Below are positions 34,967 through 48,200 of a DNA stretch of 64,000 nt, piece after piece. This DNA is from Rhabditoides inermis (taxonomy: Eukaryota; Nematoda; Chromadorea; Rhabditida; Rhabditidae). The notes under the pieces were generated by a model. That model was not told the DNA's origin. It was given only the letters and a program-made list of their open reading frames with translations, and did no database searches. The stretch covers positions 514,001 through 578,000 of the forward strand of contig CAWZYM010000231.1 in the NCBI GenBank assembly GCA_963966185.1. The letters run 5' to 3'. Both the position numbers and the translations under genes were made by a program. Position 1 is the first letter of the stretch. Each line of letters begins with the position of its first letter.

Positions 34967-35998
34967 CTAGGAGACAGCGGACTCCATCGGCACGACAGCG
35001 GGCTCGGAAGAGGATCCGGCGACGTTGAGCTGCGAGTCCTCGGCGACACGCTTCGGCTCCTGGAAAGTGCCTCCGGCAGACTGGTCAGCAACCCTCTTAG
35101 ACCCGCGAGTAGAAGAGACAGAGCGCGCGGTAGAAGCGGAAGCAGCGCGAGAACGGGAAGCACGAGACTGCGAGCGCGCGGAAGCGGCGGCGGCGGTGGT
35201 GGAACGGCTGCTCCTGGAGGCGGGGGCGATGGGCTGCACGAACTCGCTGACGAGAGGCGGAGGGGGCGCGGCTGCAGTCGCGGGCGCGTGATCCTTGAAG
35301 TCGCGGGGAACCCGAAGCTTGACGAGACGGCAGTCACGTACAACGAAGGCGACCTTGCCGGCAGCTTCGTTGAGGGTCTTGGCCTGCGTCCGGAGAGCGC
35401 GATCCTCGGCGAGCTCCTCCTCCGTGTAGTCACGACGAGCATAGCGGAATTGAACCGTCTCCAGCTCCGACCACCTGTGCGAGTAAATGCCCGAAAGCAG
35501 GCGGTCCCTGAGCAGGTTCGTCTCCAGCTGGACCTTGATGATGCGGTTTCCCTTGGGCGGTCGGACAGCGGGGTGGCGGTGGCAAGAGATCTTCTTCTGG
35601 CCGTACAGTTGGATCAGCTCCTCGTCACCGGTGGCGCGAACGAGCTCCCCGATGAAGAGGAAATCGTCCTTGGTGGTCTCCTCTTCAGTCCTCTTCTCTT
35701 CCCTGCCGACGATAACGGCACGGGTCGCCTTGTCGAGGAACACGGCGCGAGCCGACTCCGAGTGCATCGCGCGTGCCACACTCGGGTAGGTGAGCGTGGG
35801 AAAGTGGGGCGAGCGGGCGGCAGGGGGCGAGTCGATTGCAGCCACCAGACGAGACAGTGCCGCGGTGTTTTGCGACACCGTCTCTTGAATAGCCTCCAAC
35901 TGCTTGCCCTGGTTGGCGATGAGCTTGCCGTGCTGCTCGATCAGGAGATTCTGCTGCTCGAGCATGCGAGAGAAGAAAGCGAATTGGGAAGAATCCAT
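34967..35998 (-). CDS. CR1-like ORF1 protein, copy 2
   Basis: 343 residues from ATG 35998, with no amino-acid difference from copy 1 that I can see. The terminal TAG at 34967-34969 is in frame with the endonuclease, as in copy 1. Complete identity beside a degraded ORF2 fits a recent block duplication. Confidence 0.75.
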   Translation of the reverse strand: MDSSQFAFFSRMLEQQNLLIEQHGKLIANQGKQLEAIQETVSQNTAALSRLVAAIDSPPAARSPHFPTLTYPSVARAMHSESARAVFLDKATRAVIVGREEKRTEEETTKDDFLFIGELVRATGDEELIQLYGQKKISCHRHPAVRPPKGNRIIKVQLETNLLRDRLLSGIYSHRWSELETVQFRYARRDYTEEELAEDRALRTQAKTLNEAAGKVAFVVRDCRLVKLRVPRDFKDHAPATAAAPPPPLVSEFVQPIAPASRSSRSTTAAAASARSQSRASRSRAASASTARSVSSTRGSKRVADQSAGGTFQEPKRVAEDSQLNVAGSSSEPAVVPMESAVS

Positions 35999-36247
35999 GG
36001 CAGTACCTGGTTTGGGTGGCTTTTACTCCATACAAAAAACCACCCAAAAGAGCGAGAGAGTGAGAAAGAGGGAAGCGCGCAAGAGATGGAAGCAGCTAAC
36101 CCGATTCACGGTACGGGCCCAGTTTCATAAACGTAGTTGGCCAAGTTGGCGTGAAGCTGCGGTAGATCAGGGGGCGATCAATACGGCAGTGGCGCGGGAG
36201 AGGGGCGAATAGGGCAACCACTCTCTAGCGAGACACGCGAGGGAATG

Positions 36248-36273
36248 ACACAGAAGGTCGGCGGTTCGAGCCC
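36248..36273 (+). other. inverted 26-bp tRNA fragment at retrotransposon 5' junction, copy 2
   Basis: Same structure as 20076-20101, joined to the tRNA at 36274-36346. That tRNA differs from the consensus by one base in the T stem (CGTCG on the plus strand for CGCCG). Confidence 0.85.
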
Positions 36274-38191
36274 TGATCTCGGGCGGGCTCGAACCGTCGA
36301 CCTTCTGTGTGTTAGACAGATGTGATAACCACTACACCACGAGACCACATGTTCGCACGGCGATGGGACCGAGCTTTCCTCTCGCGGTAGCGAAGAATCG
36401 TTTTTCCCCAAAAAGACAAAACTACATGAACTGACTTCCGTACATGCGTAGTGTTATCACTATCCACTGAGTTGCCGCAGAATAAAAGAATTGATCTCGG
36501 GCGGGCTCGAACCGCCGACCTTCTGTGTGTTAGACAGATGTGATAACCACTACACCACGAGACCACGTTTTAATGCTTCAAAAACTATCAACAAAATCAT
36601 AAGAACATCTTTTCGTGTGACGCAAAGAATTGATCTCGGGCGGGCTCAAACCGCCGACCTTCTGTGTGTTAGACAGATGTGATAACCACTACACCACGAG
36701 ACCACGTTTTGATTCTTCAAAACTATCAACAAAATCATAAGAACATCTTTTCGTGTGACGCAAAAGAATTGATCTCGGGCGGGCTCGAACCGCCGACCTT
36801 CTGTGTGTTAGACAGATGTGATAACCACTACACCACGAGACCACATGTTCGCACAGCGATGGGACCGAGCTTTCCTCTCGCGGTAGCGAAGAATCGTTTT
36901 TCACCAAAAGACAAAACTACATGAACTGACTTCCGTACATGCGTAGTGTTATCACTATCCACTGAGTTGCGGCAGAATAAAAGAATTGATCTCAGGCGCG
37001 CTCGAACCGCCGACCTTCTGTGTGTTAGACAGATGTGATAACCACTACACCACGAGACCACGTTTTAATGCTTTAAAACTATCAACAAAATCATAAGAAC
37101 ATCTTTTCGTGTGACGCAAAAGAATTGATCTCGGGCGGGCTCGAACCGCCGACCTTCTGTGTGTTAGACAGATGTGATAACCACTACACCACGAGACCAC
37201 ATGTTCGCACAGCGATGGGACCGAGCTTTCCTCTCGCGGTAGCGAAGAATCGTTTTTCACCAAAAGACAAAACTACATGAACTGACTTCCGTACATGCGT
37301 AGTGTTATCACTATCCACTGAGTTGCGGCAGAATAAAAGAATTGATCTCAGGCGCGCTCGAACCGCCGACCTTCTGTGTGTTAGACAGATGTGATAACCA
37401 CTACACCACGAGACCACGTTTTAATGCTTTAAAACTATCAACAAAATCATAAGAACATCTTTTCGTGTGACGCAAAAGAATTGATCTCGGGCGGGCTCGA
37501 ACCGCCGACCTTCTGTGTGTTAGACAGATGTGATAACCACTACACCACGAGACCACATGTTCGCACGGCGATGGGACCGAGCTTTCCTCTCGCGGTAGCG
37601 AAGAATCGTTTTTCCCCAAAAAGACAAAACTACATGAACTGACTTCCGTACATGCGTAGTGTTATCACTATCCACTGAGTTGCCGCAGAATAAAAGAATT
37701 GATCTCGGGCGGGCTCGAACCGCCGACCTTCTGTGTGTTAGACAGATGTGATAACCACTACACCACGAGACCACGTTTTAATGCTTCAAAACTATCAACA
37801 AAATCATAAGAACATCTTTTCGTGTGACGCAAAAGAATTGATCTCGGGCGGGCTCGAACCGCCGACCTTCTGTGTGTTAGACAGATGTGATAACCACTAC
37901 ACCACGAGACCACATGTTCGCACAGCGATGGGACCGAGCTTTCCTCTCGCGGTAGCGAAGAATCGTTTTTCACCAAAAGACAAAACTACATGAACTGACT
38001 TCCGTACATGCGTAGTGTTATCACTATCCACTGAGTTGCCGCAGAATAAAAGAATTGATCTCGGGCGGGCTCGAACCGCCGACCTTCTGTGTGTTAGACA
38101 GATGTGATAACCACTACACCACGAGACCACATGTTCGCACAGCGATGGGACCGAGCTTTCCTCTCGCGGTAGCGAAGAATCGTTTTTCACC
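36274..38191 (-). tRNA. block C: 11 tandem tRNA-Val(AAC) genes
   Basis: Left coordinates of the 73-bp copies: 36274, 36492, 36631, 36770, 36987, 37126, 37343, 37482, 37700, 37839, 38056. 36631 carries U56 in the T loop and a three-T terminator. 36987 and 37343 carry U66 and G61, so the last T-stem pair is lost. The block ends inside a long spacer at CGTTTTTCACC, where the third retroelement entered. Confidence 0.93.
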
Positions 38192-39881
38192 TCTTTCTCT
38201 TTCTCTTTCTCTTTCTCATGGAGCGAGTTTGTCTGATGGTGACAAGGCAGAAACGTTCAAAAAACAGTTTCAATCAGCATTTACAGTGGATAATACTCAA
38301 TCGATCCCAATCATGGACTCAAAATCCCCAGTATCACCAGTTCTCCATTTAGAACCATACGTCATATACCATTATCTAAAGAAGCAACCACTCAAGTTTT
38401 CGTTTTCGAAAGAAGGGTTGAATCAGTACATCCTTAAGAAATGTGCTGTTCCACTAGCGGTTCCGTTGTCAATGATATTCACACAGTCTATAAATCTATC
38501 CGAGTTGCCAGATGATTGGAAGATAAGTTATGTTATTCCAATTCACAAGAAAGGCATTAAATCCAAGCCAGAAAACTATAGACCAGTTTCTCTCACTTCT
38601 CCAGTCTGTAGAATGTTTGAGAGAATCATTGCTGATGCTATCTATCAATCCGTTGGAAATCGTTTTGCTGATGTTCAATATGGTTTCTTGAAAAAGAGAT
38701 CCTGTGTTACTCAATTATTATCCACAATTAGTGATTGGCAAGCTCATTTAGCCCAAAAATCCACCATAGATTGTATTTACTTCGATTTTCAAAAAGCTTT
38801 TGATAAAGTAAGCCATACTAAACTCCTTTACAAGTTGGACAAATTCGGAATTGTGCAGAATAGTCCAGTTTATAACTGGATTCGGGCATTCCTATCTAAC
38901 AGAGTGGCCTACGTACGCATAAACGAATCCCTCTCTAGCCCGTTTGATGTAACTAGTGGAGTTCCACAAGGATCAGTCCTTGGGCCTCTTCTCTTTCTGA
39001 TTTTCATTGACGACATAGTAAAATGTATGGAGGAAGGCACTAGTTGCAACATGTTTGCAGATGATTTGAAAGCATACTCTAGTGATCAGAACTCTCTTCA
39101 AAAAACAATAAATAATGTGGTTGAGTGGTCTCATAAATGGCAACTTCCACTAGCTGATAATAAACTTCAAGCTATAAGTATAAGAAATAAAAATACTCCC
39201 AGACATTACAGTATCAAAGGTCAGCTTATAGAAAACGTTTCCACAGTTCGAGACTTGGGAATCAACATTGATTCTGATCTCAAATTCTCAGGTCACATTG
39301 AAACCATAACAAAATCCACTACTGCTAAAGTCAATCACATCTTGCGTGCATTTTCCAGTACAGACACATCATTATATGTGAAATTGTTCAAAATTTATAT
39401 TCGCCCTTGTCTTGAATACGGTACAGAAATATTTAATCAGCCAAGTAATAGCAGTCTGACAAAACGCTTAGAGACACCATTGCGGTATTTCACAAAGGAG
39501 GTTTTCAAAAGATGTAATCCATCTTTACCTATACCATCATATCCAGATCGTCTTGCACTCATGGGTTTGCAGTCATTACATGAACGTAGGCAACATAACG
39601 ATTTAGTAACCTTGTACAAAATCCTTACAAACCGATTACATTTAGATCAAAACCATATTCCAGCCATTCATCACTCGAGATACAACACTAGATCTCACGA
39701 AAAACAAATTGCGATTCCTAGAAATAAGTATAAAGATGAAAATTTCTATTTTAATCGTGTAGTTAAACCGTGGAACAACCTTCCGTTCAATCTTGATAAC
39801 GCATATTCAATTTCCGATATGAGAAAACTATTGTCGAATTGTGACGTATTAATGTTTGGTCAACTCCCCCACTTTTTGTAG
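38192..39881 (+). pseudogene. reverse transcriptase, N-terminally truncated
   Basis: An open frame runs without stop to TAG at 39881 and shows NYRPVSLTSPVC, YFDFQKAFDKV (catalytic Asp), SGVPQGSVLGPLL and FADD, then thumb and C-terminal region. Upstream residues come from the simple repeat and, before 38192, from tRNA spacer. The intact frame suggests a recent insertion, but without endonuclease or promoter it should be dead. Confidence 0.85.
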
Positions 39882-40093
39882 ACTTATTTTATCTTTGTCG
39901 TGTAATATGTTGATGTTGATGTTATTAACCTATCATTTTTGTACGTTTTTATATAACGTGAGGGCTTCCCAATAAGTAGCTGACCACTTGCACTGGTCAG
40001 CCTAGGGTTAGCCTTGTTTATCCACATATTTTTCATGCTTGCCTTTTATCGTTATCACTTCTCCCTTGCCGTGGAAATAAACACTTCAATAAA
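38192..40093 (+). mobile_element. 5'-truncated CR1/Jockey-like non-LTR retrotransposon
   Basis: Inserted in a long tRNA spacer in the opposite orientation to the array. ACC is shared by both flanks (38189-38191 and 40094-40096), suggesting a 3-bp duplication. The 5' end is a (TTTCTC)n run of about 27 bp, then the frame enters just upstream of the RT domain, so endonuclease and ORF1 are missing. A 3' UTR of about 210 bp ends in CTTCAATAAA. It is a different family from the 11610 and 29730 copies. Confidence 0.85.
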
Positions 40094-42158
40094 ACCAAAA
40101 GACAAAACTACATGAACTGACTTCCGTACATGCGTAGTGTTATCACTATCCACTGAGTTGCCGCAGAATAAAAGAATTGATCTCGGGAGGGCTCGAACCG
40201 CCGACCTTCTGTGTGTTAGACAGATGTGATAACCACTACACCACGAGACCACGTTTTAATGCTTCAAAACTATCAACAAAATCATAAGAACATCTTTTCG
40301 TGTGACGCAAAAGAATTGATCTCGGGCGGGCTCGAACCGCCGACCTTCTGTGTGTTAGACAGATGTGATAACCACTACACCACGAGACCACGTTTTGATT
40401 CTTCAAAACTATCAACAAAATCATAAGAACATCTTTTCGTGTGACGCAAAAGAATTGATCTCGGGCGGGCTCGAACCGCCGACCTTCTGTGTGTTAGACA
40501 GATGTGATAACCACTACACCACGAGACCACATGTTCGCACTGCGATGGGACCGAGCTTTCCTCTCGCGGTAGCGAAGAATCGTTTTTCACCAAAAGACAA
40601 AACTACATGAACTGACTTCCGTACATGCGTAGTGTTATCACTATCCACTGAGTTGCGGCAGAATAAAAGAATTGATCTCAGGCGGGATCGAACCGCCGAC
40701 CTTCTGTGTGTTAGACAGATGTGATAACCACTACACCACGAGACCACGTTTTAATGCTTCAAAACTATCAACAAAATCATAAGAACATCTTTTCGTGTGA
40801 CGCAAAAGAATTGATCTCGGGCGGGCTAGAACCGCCGACCTTCTGTGTGTTACACAGATGTGATAACCACTACACCACGAGACCACGTTTTGATTCTTCA
40901 AAACTATCAACAAAATCATAAGAACATCTTTTCGTGTGACGCAAAAGAATTGATCTCGGGCGGGCTCGAACCGCCGACCTTCTGTGTGTTAGACAGATGT
41001 GATAACCACTACACCACGAGACCATGTTTTGATTTTTCAAAACTATCAACAAAATCATAAGAACATCTTTTCGTGTGACGCAAAAGAATTGATCTCGGGC
41101 GGGCTCGAACCGCCGACCTTCTGTGTGTTAGACAGATGTGATAACCACTACACCACGAGACCACATGTTCGCACAGCGATGGGACCGAGCTTTCCTCTCG
41201 CGGTAGCGAAGAATCGTTTTTCACCAAAAGACAAAACTACATGAACTGACTTCCGTACATGCGTAGTGTTATCACTATCCACTGAGTTGCGGCAGAATAA
41301 AAGAATTGATCTCAGGCGCGCTCGAACCGCCGACCTTCTGTGTGTTAGACAGATGTGATAACCACTACACCACGAGACCACGTTTTAATGCTTTAAAACT
41401 ATCAACAAAATCATAAGAACATCTTTTCGTGTGACGCAAAAGAATTGATCTCGGGCGGGCTCGAACCGCCGACCTTCTGTGTGTTAGACAGATGTGATAA
41501 CCACTACACCACGAGACCACGTTTTGATTCTTCAAAACTATCAACAAAATCATAAGAACATCTTTTCGTGTGACGCAAAAGAATTGATCTCGGGCGGGCT
41601 CGAACCGCCGACCTTCTGTGTGTTAGACAGATGTGATAACCACTACAGCACGAGACCACATGTTCGCACAGCGATGGGACCGAGCTTTCCTCTCGCGGTA
41701 GCGAAGAATCGTTTTTCACCAAAAGACAAAACTACATGAACTGACTTCCGTACATGCGTAGTGTTATCACTATCCACTGAGTTGCGGCAGAATAAAAGAA
41801 TTGATCTCAGGCGCGCTCGAACCGCCGACCTTCTGTGTGTTAGACAGATGTGATAACCACTACACCACGAGACCACGTTTTAATGCTTTAAAACTATCAA
41901 CAAAATCATAAGAACATCTTTTCGTGTGACGCAAAAGAATTGATCTCGGGCGGGCTCGAACCGCCGACCTTCTGTGTGTTAGACAGATGTGATAACCACT
42001 ACACCACGAGACCACATGTTCGCACGGCGATGGGACCGAGCTTTCCTCTCGCGGTAGCGAAGAATCGTTTTTCCCCAAAAAGACAAAACTACATGAACTG
42101 ACTTCCGTACATGCGTAGTGTTATCACTATCCACTGAGTTGCCGCAGAATAAAAGAAT

Positions 42159-42231
42159 TGATCTCGGGCGGGCTCGAACCGCCGACCTTCTGTGTGTTAG
42201 ACAGATGGGACAACCACTACACCACGAGACC
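42159..42231 (-). pseudogene. tRNA-Val copy with broken D arm
   Basis: The plus strand reads GATGGGACAACC for GATGTGATAACC, changing two D-arm positions including the conserved A21 and a D-stem base. Tertiary folding should fail. The same pair of changes recurs at 44860, 2701 bp away. Confidence 0.6.
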
Positions 42232-45200
42232 ACGTTTTAATGCTTCAAAACTATCAACAAAATCATAAGAACATCTTTTCGTGTGACGCAAAGAATTGAT
42301 CTCGGGCGGGCTCAAACCGCCGACCTTCTGTGTGTTAGACAGATGTGATAACCACTACACCACGAGACCACGTTTTGATTCTTCAAAACTATCAACAAAA
42401 TCGTAAGAACATCTTTTCGTGTGACGCAAAAGAACTGATCTCGGGCGGGCTCGAACCGCCGACCTTCTGTGTGTTAGACAGATGTGATAACCACTACACC
42501 ACGAGACCACATGTTCGCACAGCGATGGGACCGAGCTTTCCTCTCGCGGTAGCGAAGAATCGTTTTTCCCCAAAAAGACAAAACTACATGAACTGACTTC
42601 CGTACATGCGTAGTGTTATCACTATCCACTGAGTTGCCGCAGAATAAAAGAATTGATCTCGGGCGGGCTCGAACCGCCGACCTTCTGTGTGTTAGACAGA
42701 TGTGATAACCACTACACCACGAGACCACGTTTTAATGCTTTAAAACTATCAACAAAATCATAAGAACATCTTTTCGTGTGACGCAAAAGAATTGATCTCG
42801 GGCGGGCTCGAACCGCCGACCTTCTGTGTGTTAGACAGATGTGATAACCACTACACCACGAGACCACGTTTTGATTCTTCAAAACTATCAACAAAATCAT
42901 AAGAACATCTTTTCGTGTGACGCAAAAGAATTGATCTCGGGCGGGCTCGAACCGCCGACCTTCTGTGTGTTAGACAGATGTGATAACCACTACAGCACGA
43001 GACCACATGTTCGCACAGCGATGGGACCGAGCTTTCCTCTCGCGGTAGCGAAGAATCGTTTTTCACCAAAAGACAAAACTACATGAACTGACTTCCGTAC
43101 ATGCGTAGTGTTATCACTATCCACTGAGTTGCGGCAGAATAAAAGAATTGATCTCAGGCGCGCTCGAACCGCCGACCTTCTGTGTGTTAGACAGATGTGA
43201 TAACCACTACACCACGAGACCACGTTTTAATGCTTTAAAACTATCAACAAAATCATAAGAACATCTTTTCGTGTGACGCAAAAGAATTGATCTCGGGCGG
43301 GCTCGAACCGCCGACCTTCTGTGTGTTAGACAGATGTGATAACCACTACACCACGAGACCACATGTTCGCACGGCGATGGGACCGAGCTTTCCTCTCGCG
43401 GTAGCGAAGAATCGTTTTTCCCCAAAAAGACAAAACTACATGAACTGACTTCCGTACATGCGTAATGCGTAGTGTTATCACTATCCACTGAGTTGCCGCA
43501 GAATAAAAGAATTGATCTCGGGCGGGCTCGAACCGCCGACCTTCTGTGTGTTAGACAGATGTGATAACCACTACACCACGAGACCACGTTTTAATGCTTC
43601 AAAACTATCAACAAAATCATAAGAACATCTTTTCGTGTGACGCAAAGAATTGATCTCGGGCGGGCTCAAACCGCCGACCTTCTGTGTGTTAGACAGATGT
43701 GATAACCACTACACCACGAGACCACGTTTTGATTCTTCAAAACTATCAACAAAATCATAAGAACATCTTTTCGTGTGACGCAAAAGAACTGATCTCGGGC
43801 GGGCTCGAACCGCCGACCTTCTGTGTGTTAGACAGATGTGATAACCACTACACCACGAGACCACATGTTCGCACAGCGATGGGACCGAGCTTTCCTCTCG
43901 CGGTAGCGAAGAATCGTTTTTCCCCAAAAAGACAAAACTACATGAACTGACTTCCGTACATGCGTAGTGTTATCACTATCCACTGAGTTGCCGCAGAATA
44001 AAAGAATTGATCTCGGGCGGGCTCGAACCGCCGACCTTCTGTGTGTTAGACAGATGTGATAACCACTACACCACGAGACCACGTTTTAATGCTTTAAAAC
44101 TATCAACAAAATCATAAGAACATCTTTTCGTGTGACGCAAAAGAATTGATCTCGGGCGGGCTCGAACCGCCGACCTTCTGTGTGTTAGACAGATGTGATA
44201 ACCACTACACCACGAGACCACGTTTTGATTCTTCAAAACTATCAACAAAATCATAAGAACATCTTTTCGTGTGACGCAAAAGAATTGATCTCGGGCGGGC
44301 TCGAACCGCCGACCTTCTGTGTGTTAGACAGATGTGATAACCACTACAGCACGAGACCACATGTTCGCACAGCGATGGGACCGAGCTTTCCTCTCGCGGT
44401 AGCGAAGAATCGTTTTTCACCAAAAGACAAAACTACATGAACTGACTTCCGTACATGCGTAGTGTTATCACTATCCACTGAGTTGCGGCAGAATAAAAGA
44501 ATTGATCTCAGGCGCGCTCGAACCGCCGACCTTCTGTGTGTTAGACAGATGTGATAACCACTACACCACGAGACCACGTTTTAATGCTTTAAAACTATCA
44601 ACAAAATCATAAGAACATCTTTTCGTGTGACGCAAAAGAATTGATCTCGGGCGGGCTCGAACCGCCGACCTTCTGTGTGTTAGACAGATGTGATAACCAC
44701 TACACCACGAGACCACATGTTCGCACGGCGATGGGACCGAGCTTTCCTCTCGCGGTAGCGAAGAATCGTTTTTCCCCAAAAAGACAAAACTACATGAACT
44801 GACTTCCGTACATGCGTAGTGTTATCACTATCCACTGAGTTGCCGCAGAATAAAAGAATTGATCTCGGGCGGGCTCGAACCGCCGACCTTCTGTGTGTTA
44901 GACAGATGGGACAACCACTACACCACGAGACCACGTTTTAATGCTTCAAAACTATCAACAAAATCATAAGAACATCTTTTCGTGTGACGCAAAGAATTGA
45001 TCTCGGGCGGGCTCAAACCGCCGACCTTCTGTGTGTTAGACAGATGTGATAACCACTACACCACGAGACCACGTTTTGATTCTTCAAAACTATCAACAAA
45101 ATCGTAAGAACATCTTTTCGTGTGACGCAAAAGAACTGATCTCGGGCGGGCTCGAACCGCCGACCTTCTGTGTGTTAGACAGATGTGATAACCACTACAC

Positions 45201-48200
45201 CACGAGACCACATGTTCGCACAGCGATGGGACCGAGCTTTCCTCTCGCGGTAGCGAAGAATCGTTTTTCCCCAAAAAGACAAAACTACATGAACTGACTT
45301 CCGTACATGCGTAGTGTTATCACTATCCACTGAGTTGCCGCAGAATAAAAGAATTGATCTCGGGCGGGCTCGAACCGCCGACCTTCTGTGTGTTAGACAG
45401 ATGTGATAACCACTACACCACGAGACCACGTTTTAATGCTTTAAAACTATCAACAAAATCATAAGAACATCTTTTCGTGTGACGCAAAAGAATTGATCTC
45501 GGGCGGGCTCGAACCGCCGACCTTCTGTGTGTTAGACAGATGTGATAACCACTACACCACGAGACCACGTTTTGATTCTTCAAAACTATCAACAAAATCA
45601 TAAGAACATCTTTTCGTGTGACGCAAAAGAATTGATCTCGGGCGGGCTCGAACCGCCGACCTTCTGTGTGTTAGACAGATGTGATAACCACTACAGCACG
45701 AGACCACATGTTCGCACAGCGATGGGACCGAGCTTTCCTCTCGCGGTAGCGAAGAATCGTTTTTCACCAAAAGACAAAACTACATGAACTGACTTCCGTA
45801 CATGCGTAGTGTTATCACTATCCACTGAGTTGCGGCAGAATAAAAGAATTGATCTCAGGCGCGCTCGAACCGCCGACCTTCTGTGTGTTAGACAGATGTG
45901 ATAACCACTACACCACGAGACCACGTTTTAATGCTTTAAAACTATCAACAAAATCATAAGAACATCTTTTCGTGTGACGCAAAAGAATTGATCTCGGGCG
46001 GGCTCGAACCGCCGACCTTCTGTGTGTTAGACAGATGTGATAACCACTACACCACGAGACCACATGTTCGCACGGCGATGGGACCGAGCTTTCCTCTCGC
46101 GGTAGCGAAGAATCGTTTTTCCCCAAAAAGACAAAACTACATGAACTGACTTCCGTACATGCGTAATGCGTAGTGTTATCACTATCCACTGAGTTGCCGC
46201 AGAATAAAAGAATTGATCTCGGGCGGGCTCGAACCGCCGACCTTCTGTGTGTTAGACAGATGTGATAACCACTACACCACGAGACCACGTTTTAATGCTT
46301 CAAAACTATCAACAAAATCATAAGAACATCTTTTCGTGTGACGCAAAGAATTGATCTCGGGCGGGCTCAAACCGCCGACCTTCTGTGTGTTAGACAGATG
46401 TGATAACCACTACACCACGAGACCACGTTTTGATTCTTCAAAACTATCAACAAAATCATAAGAACATCTTTTCGTGTGACGCAAAAGAACTGATCTCGGG
46501 CGGGCTCGAACCGCCGACCTTCTGTGTGTTAGACGGATGTGATAACCACTACACCACGAGACCACATGTTCGCACAGCGATGGGACCGAGCTTTCCTCTC
46601 GCGGTAGCGAAGAATCGTTTTTCCCCAAAAAGACAAAACTACATGAACTGACTTCCGTACATGCGTAGTGTTATCACTATCCACTGAGTTGCCGCAGAAT
46701 AAAAGAATTGATCTCGGGCGGGCTCGAACCGCCGACCTTCTGTGTGTTAGACAGATGTGATAACCACTACACCACGAGACCACGTTTTAATGCTTTAAAA
46801 CTATCAACAAAATCATAAGAACATCTTTTCGTGTGACGCAAAAGAATTGATCTCGGGCGGGCTCGAACCGCCGACCTTCTGTGTGTTAGACAGATGTGAT
46901 AACCACTACACCACGAGACCACGTTTTGATTCTTCAAAACTATCAACAAAATCATAAGAACATCTTTTCGTGTGACGCAAAAGAATTGATCTCGGGCGGG
47001 CTCGAACCGCCGACCTTCTGTGTGTTAGACAGATGTGATAACCACTACACCACGAGACCACATGTTCGCACTGCGATGGGACCGAGCTTTCCTCTCGCGG
47101 TAGCGAAGAATCGTTTTTCACCAAAAGACAAAACTACATGAACTGACTTCCGTACATGCGTAGTGTTATCACTATCCACTGAGTTGCGGCAGAATAAAAG
47201 AATTGATCTCAGGCGGGCTCGAACCGCCGACCTTCTGTGTGTTAGACAGATGTGATAACCACTACACCACGAGACCACGTTTTAATGCTTCAAAACTATT
47301 AACAAAATCATAAGAACATCTTTTCGTGTGACGCAAAAGAATTGATCTCGGGCGGGCTAGAACCGCCGACCTTCTGTGTGTTAGACAGATGTGATAACCA
47401 CTACACCACGAGACCACGTTTTGATTCTTCAAAACTATCAACAAAATCATAAGAACATCTTTTCGTGTGACGCAAAAGAATTGATCTCGGGCGGGCTCGA
47501 ACCGCCGACCTTCTGTGTGTTAGACAGATGTGATAACCACTACACCACGAGACCACGTTTTGATTCTTCAAAACTATCAACAAAATCATAAGAACATCTT
47601 TTCGTGTGACGCAAAAGAATTGATCTCGGGCGGGCTCAAACCGCCGACCTTCTGTGTGTTAGACAGATGTGATAACCACTACACCACGAGACCACGTTTT
47701 GATTCTTCAAAACTATCAACAAAATCATAAGAACATCTTTTCGTGTGACGCAAAAGAACTGATCTCGGGCGGGCTCGAACCGCCGACCTTCTGTGTGTTA
47801 GACAGATGTGATAACCACTACACCACGAGACCACATGTTCGCACAGCGATGGGACCGAGCTTTCCTCTCGCGGTAGCGAAGAATCGTTTTTCCCCAAAAA
47901 GACAAAACTACATGAACTGACTTCCGTACATGCGTAGTGTTATCACTATCCACTGAGTTGCCGCAGAATAAAAGAATTGATCTCGGGCGGGCTCGAACCG
48001 CCGACCTTCTGTGTGTTAGACAGATGTGATAACCACTACACCACGAGACCACGTTTTAATGCTTTAAAACTATCAACAAAATCATAAGAACATCTTTTCG
48101 TGTGACGCAAAAGAATTGATCTCGGGCGGGCTCGAACCGCCGACCTTCTGTGTGTTAGACAGATGTGATAACCACTACACCACGAGACCACGTTTTGATT

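Larger units (their letters stand above)
29730..36247 (-). mobile_element. CR1-like non-LTR retrotransposon, copy 2 (split by a DNA transposon)
   Basis: Near-identical to copy 1, with the same 3' junction at a tRNA 3' end and the same inverted fragment at the 5' junction. It lacks the Penelope-like insertion and so supplies the native RT C-terminus and 3' UTR. It is instead interrupted at 31347-33472 between RT residues 123 and 126. It carries a nonsense change in the endonuclease. Identical flanks on both sides point to segmental duplication of array plus element, not two independent insertions. Confidence 0.85.

Noticed and set aside
38055..38191. Fusion of tRNA-spacer peptide to the third reverse transcriptase
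   Set aside because: The frame is open across the junction by chance; the element begins at 38192.
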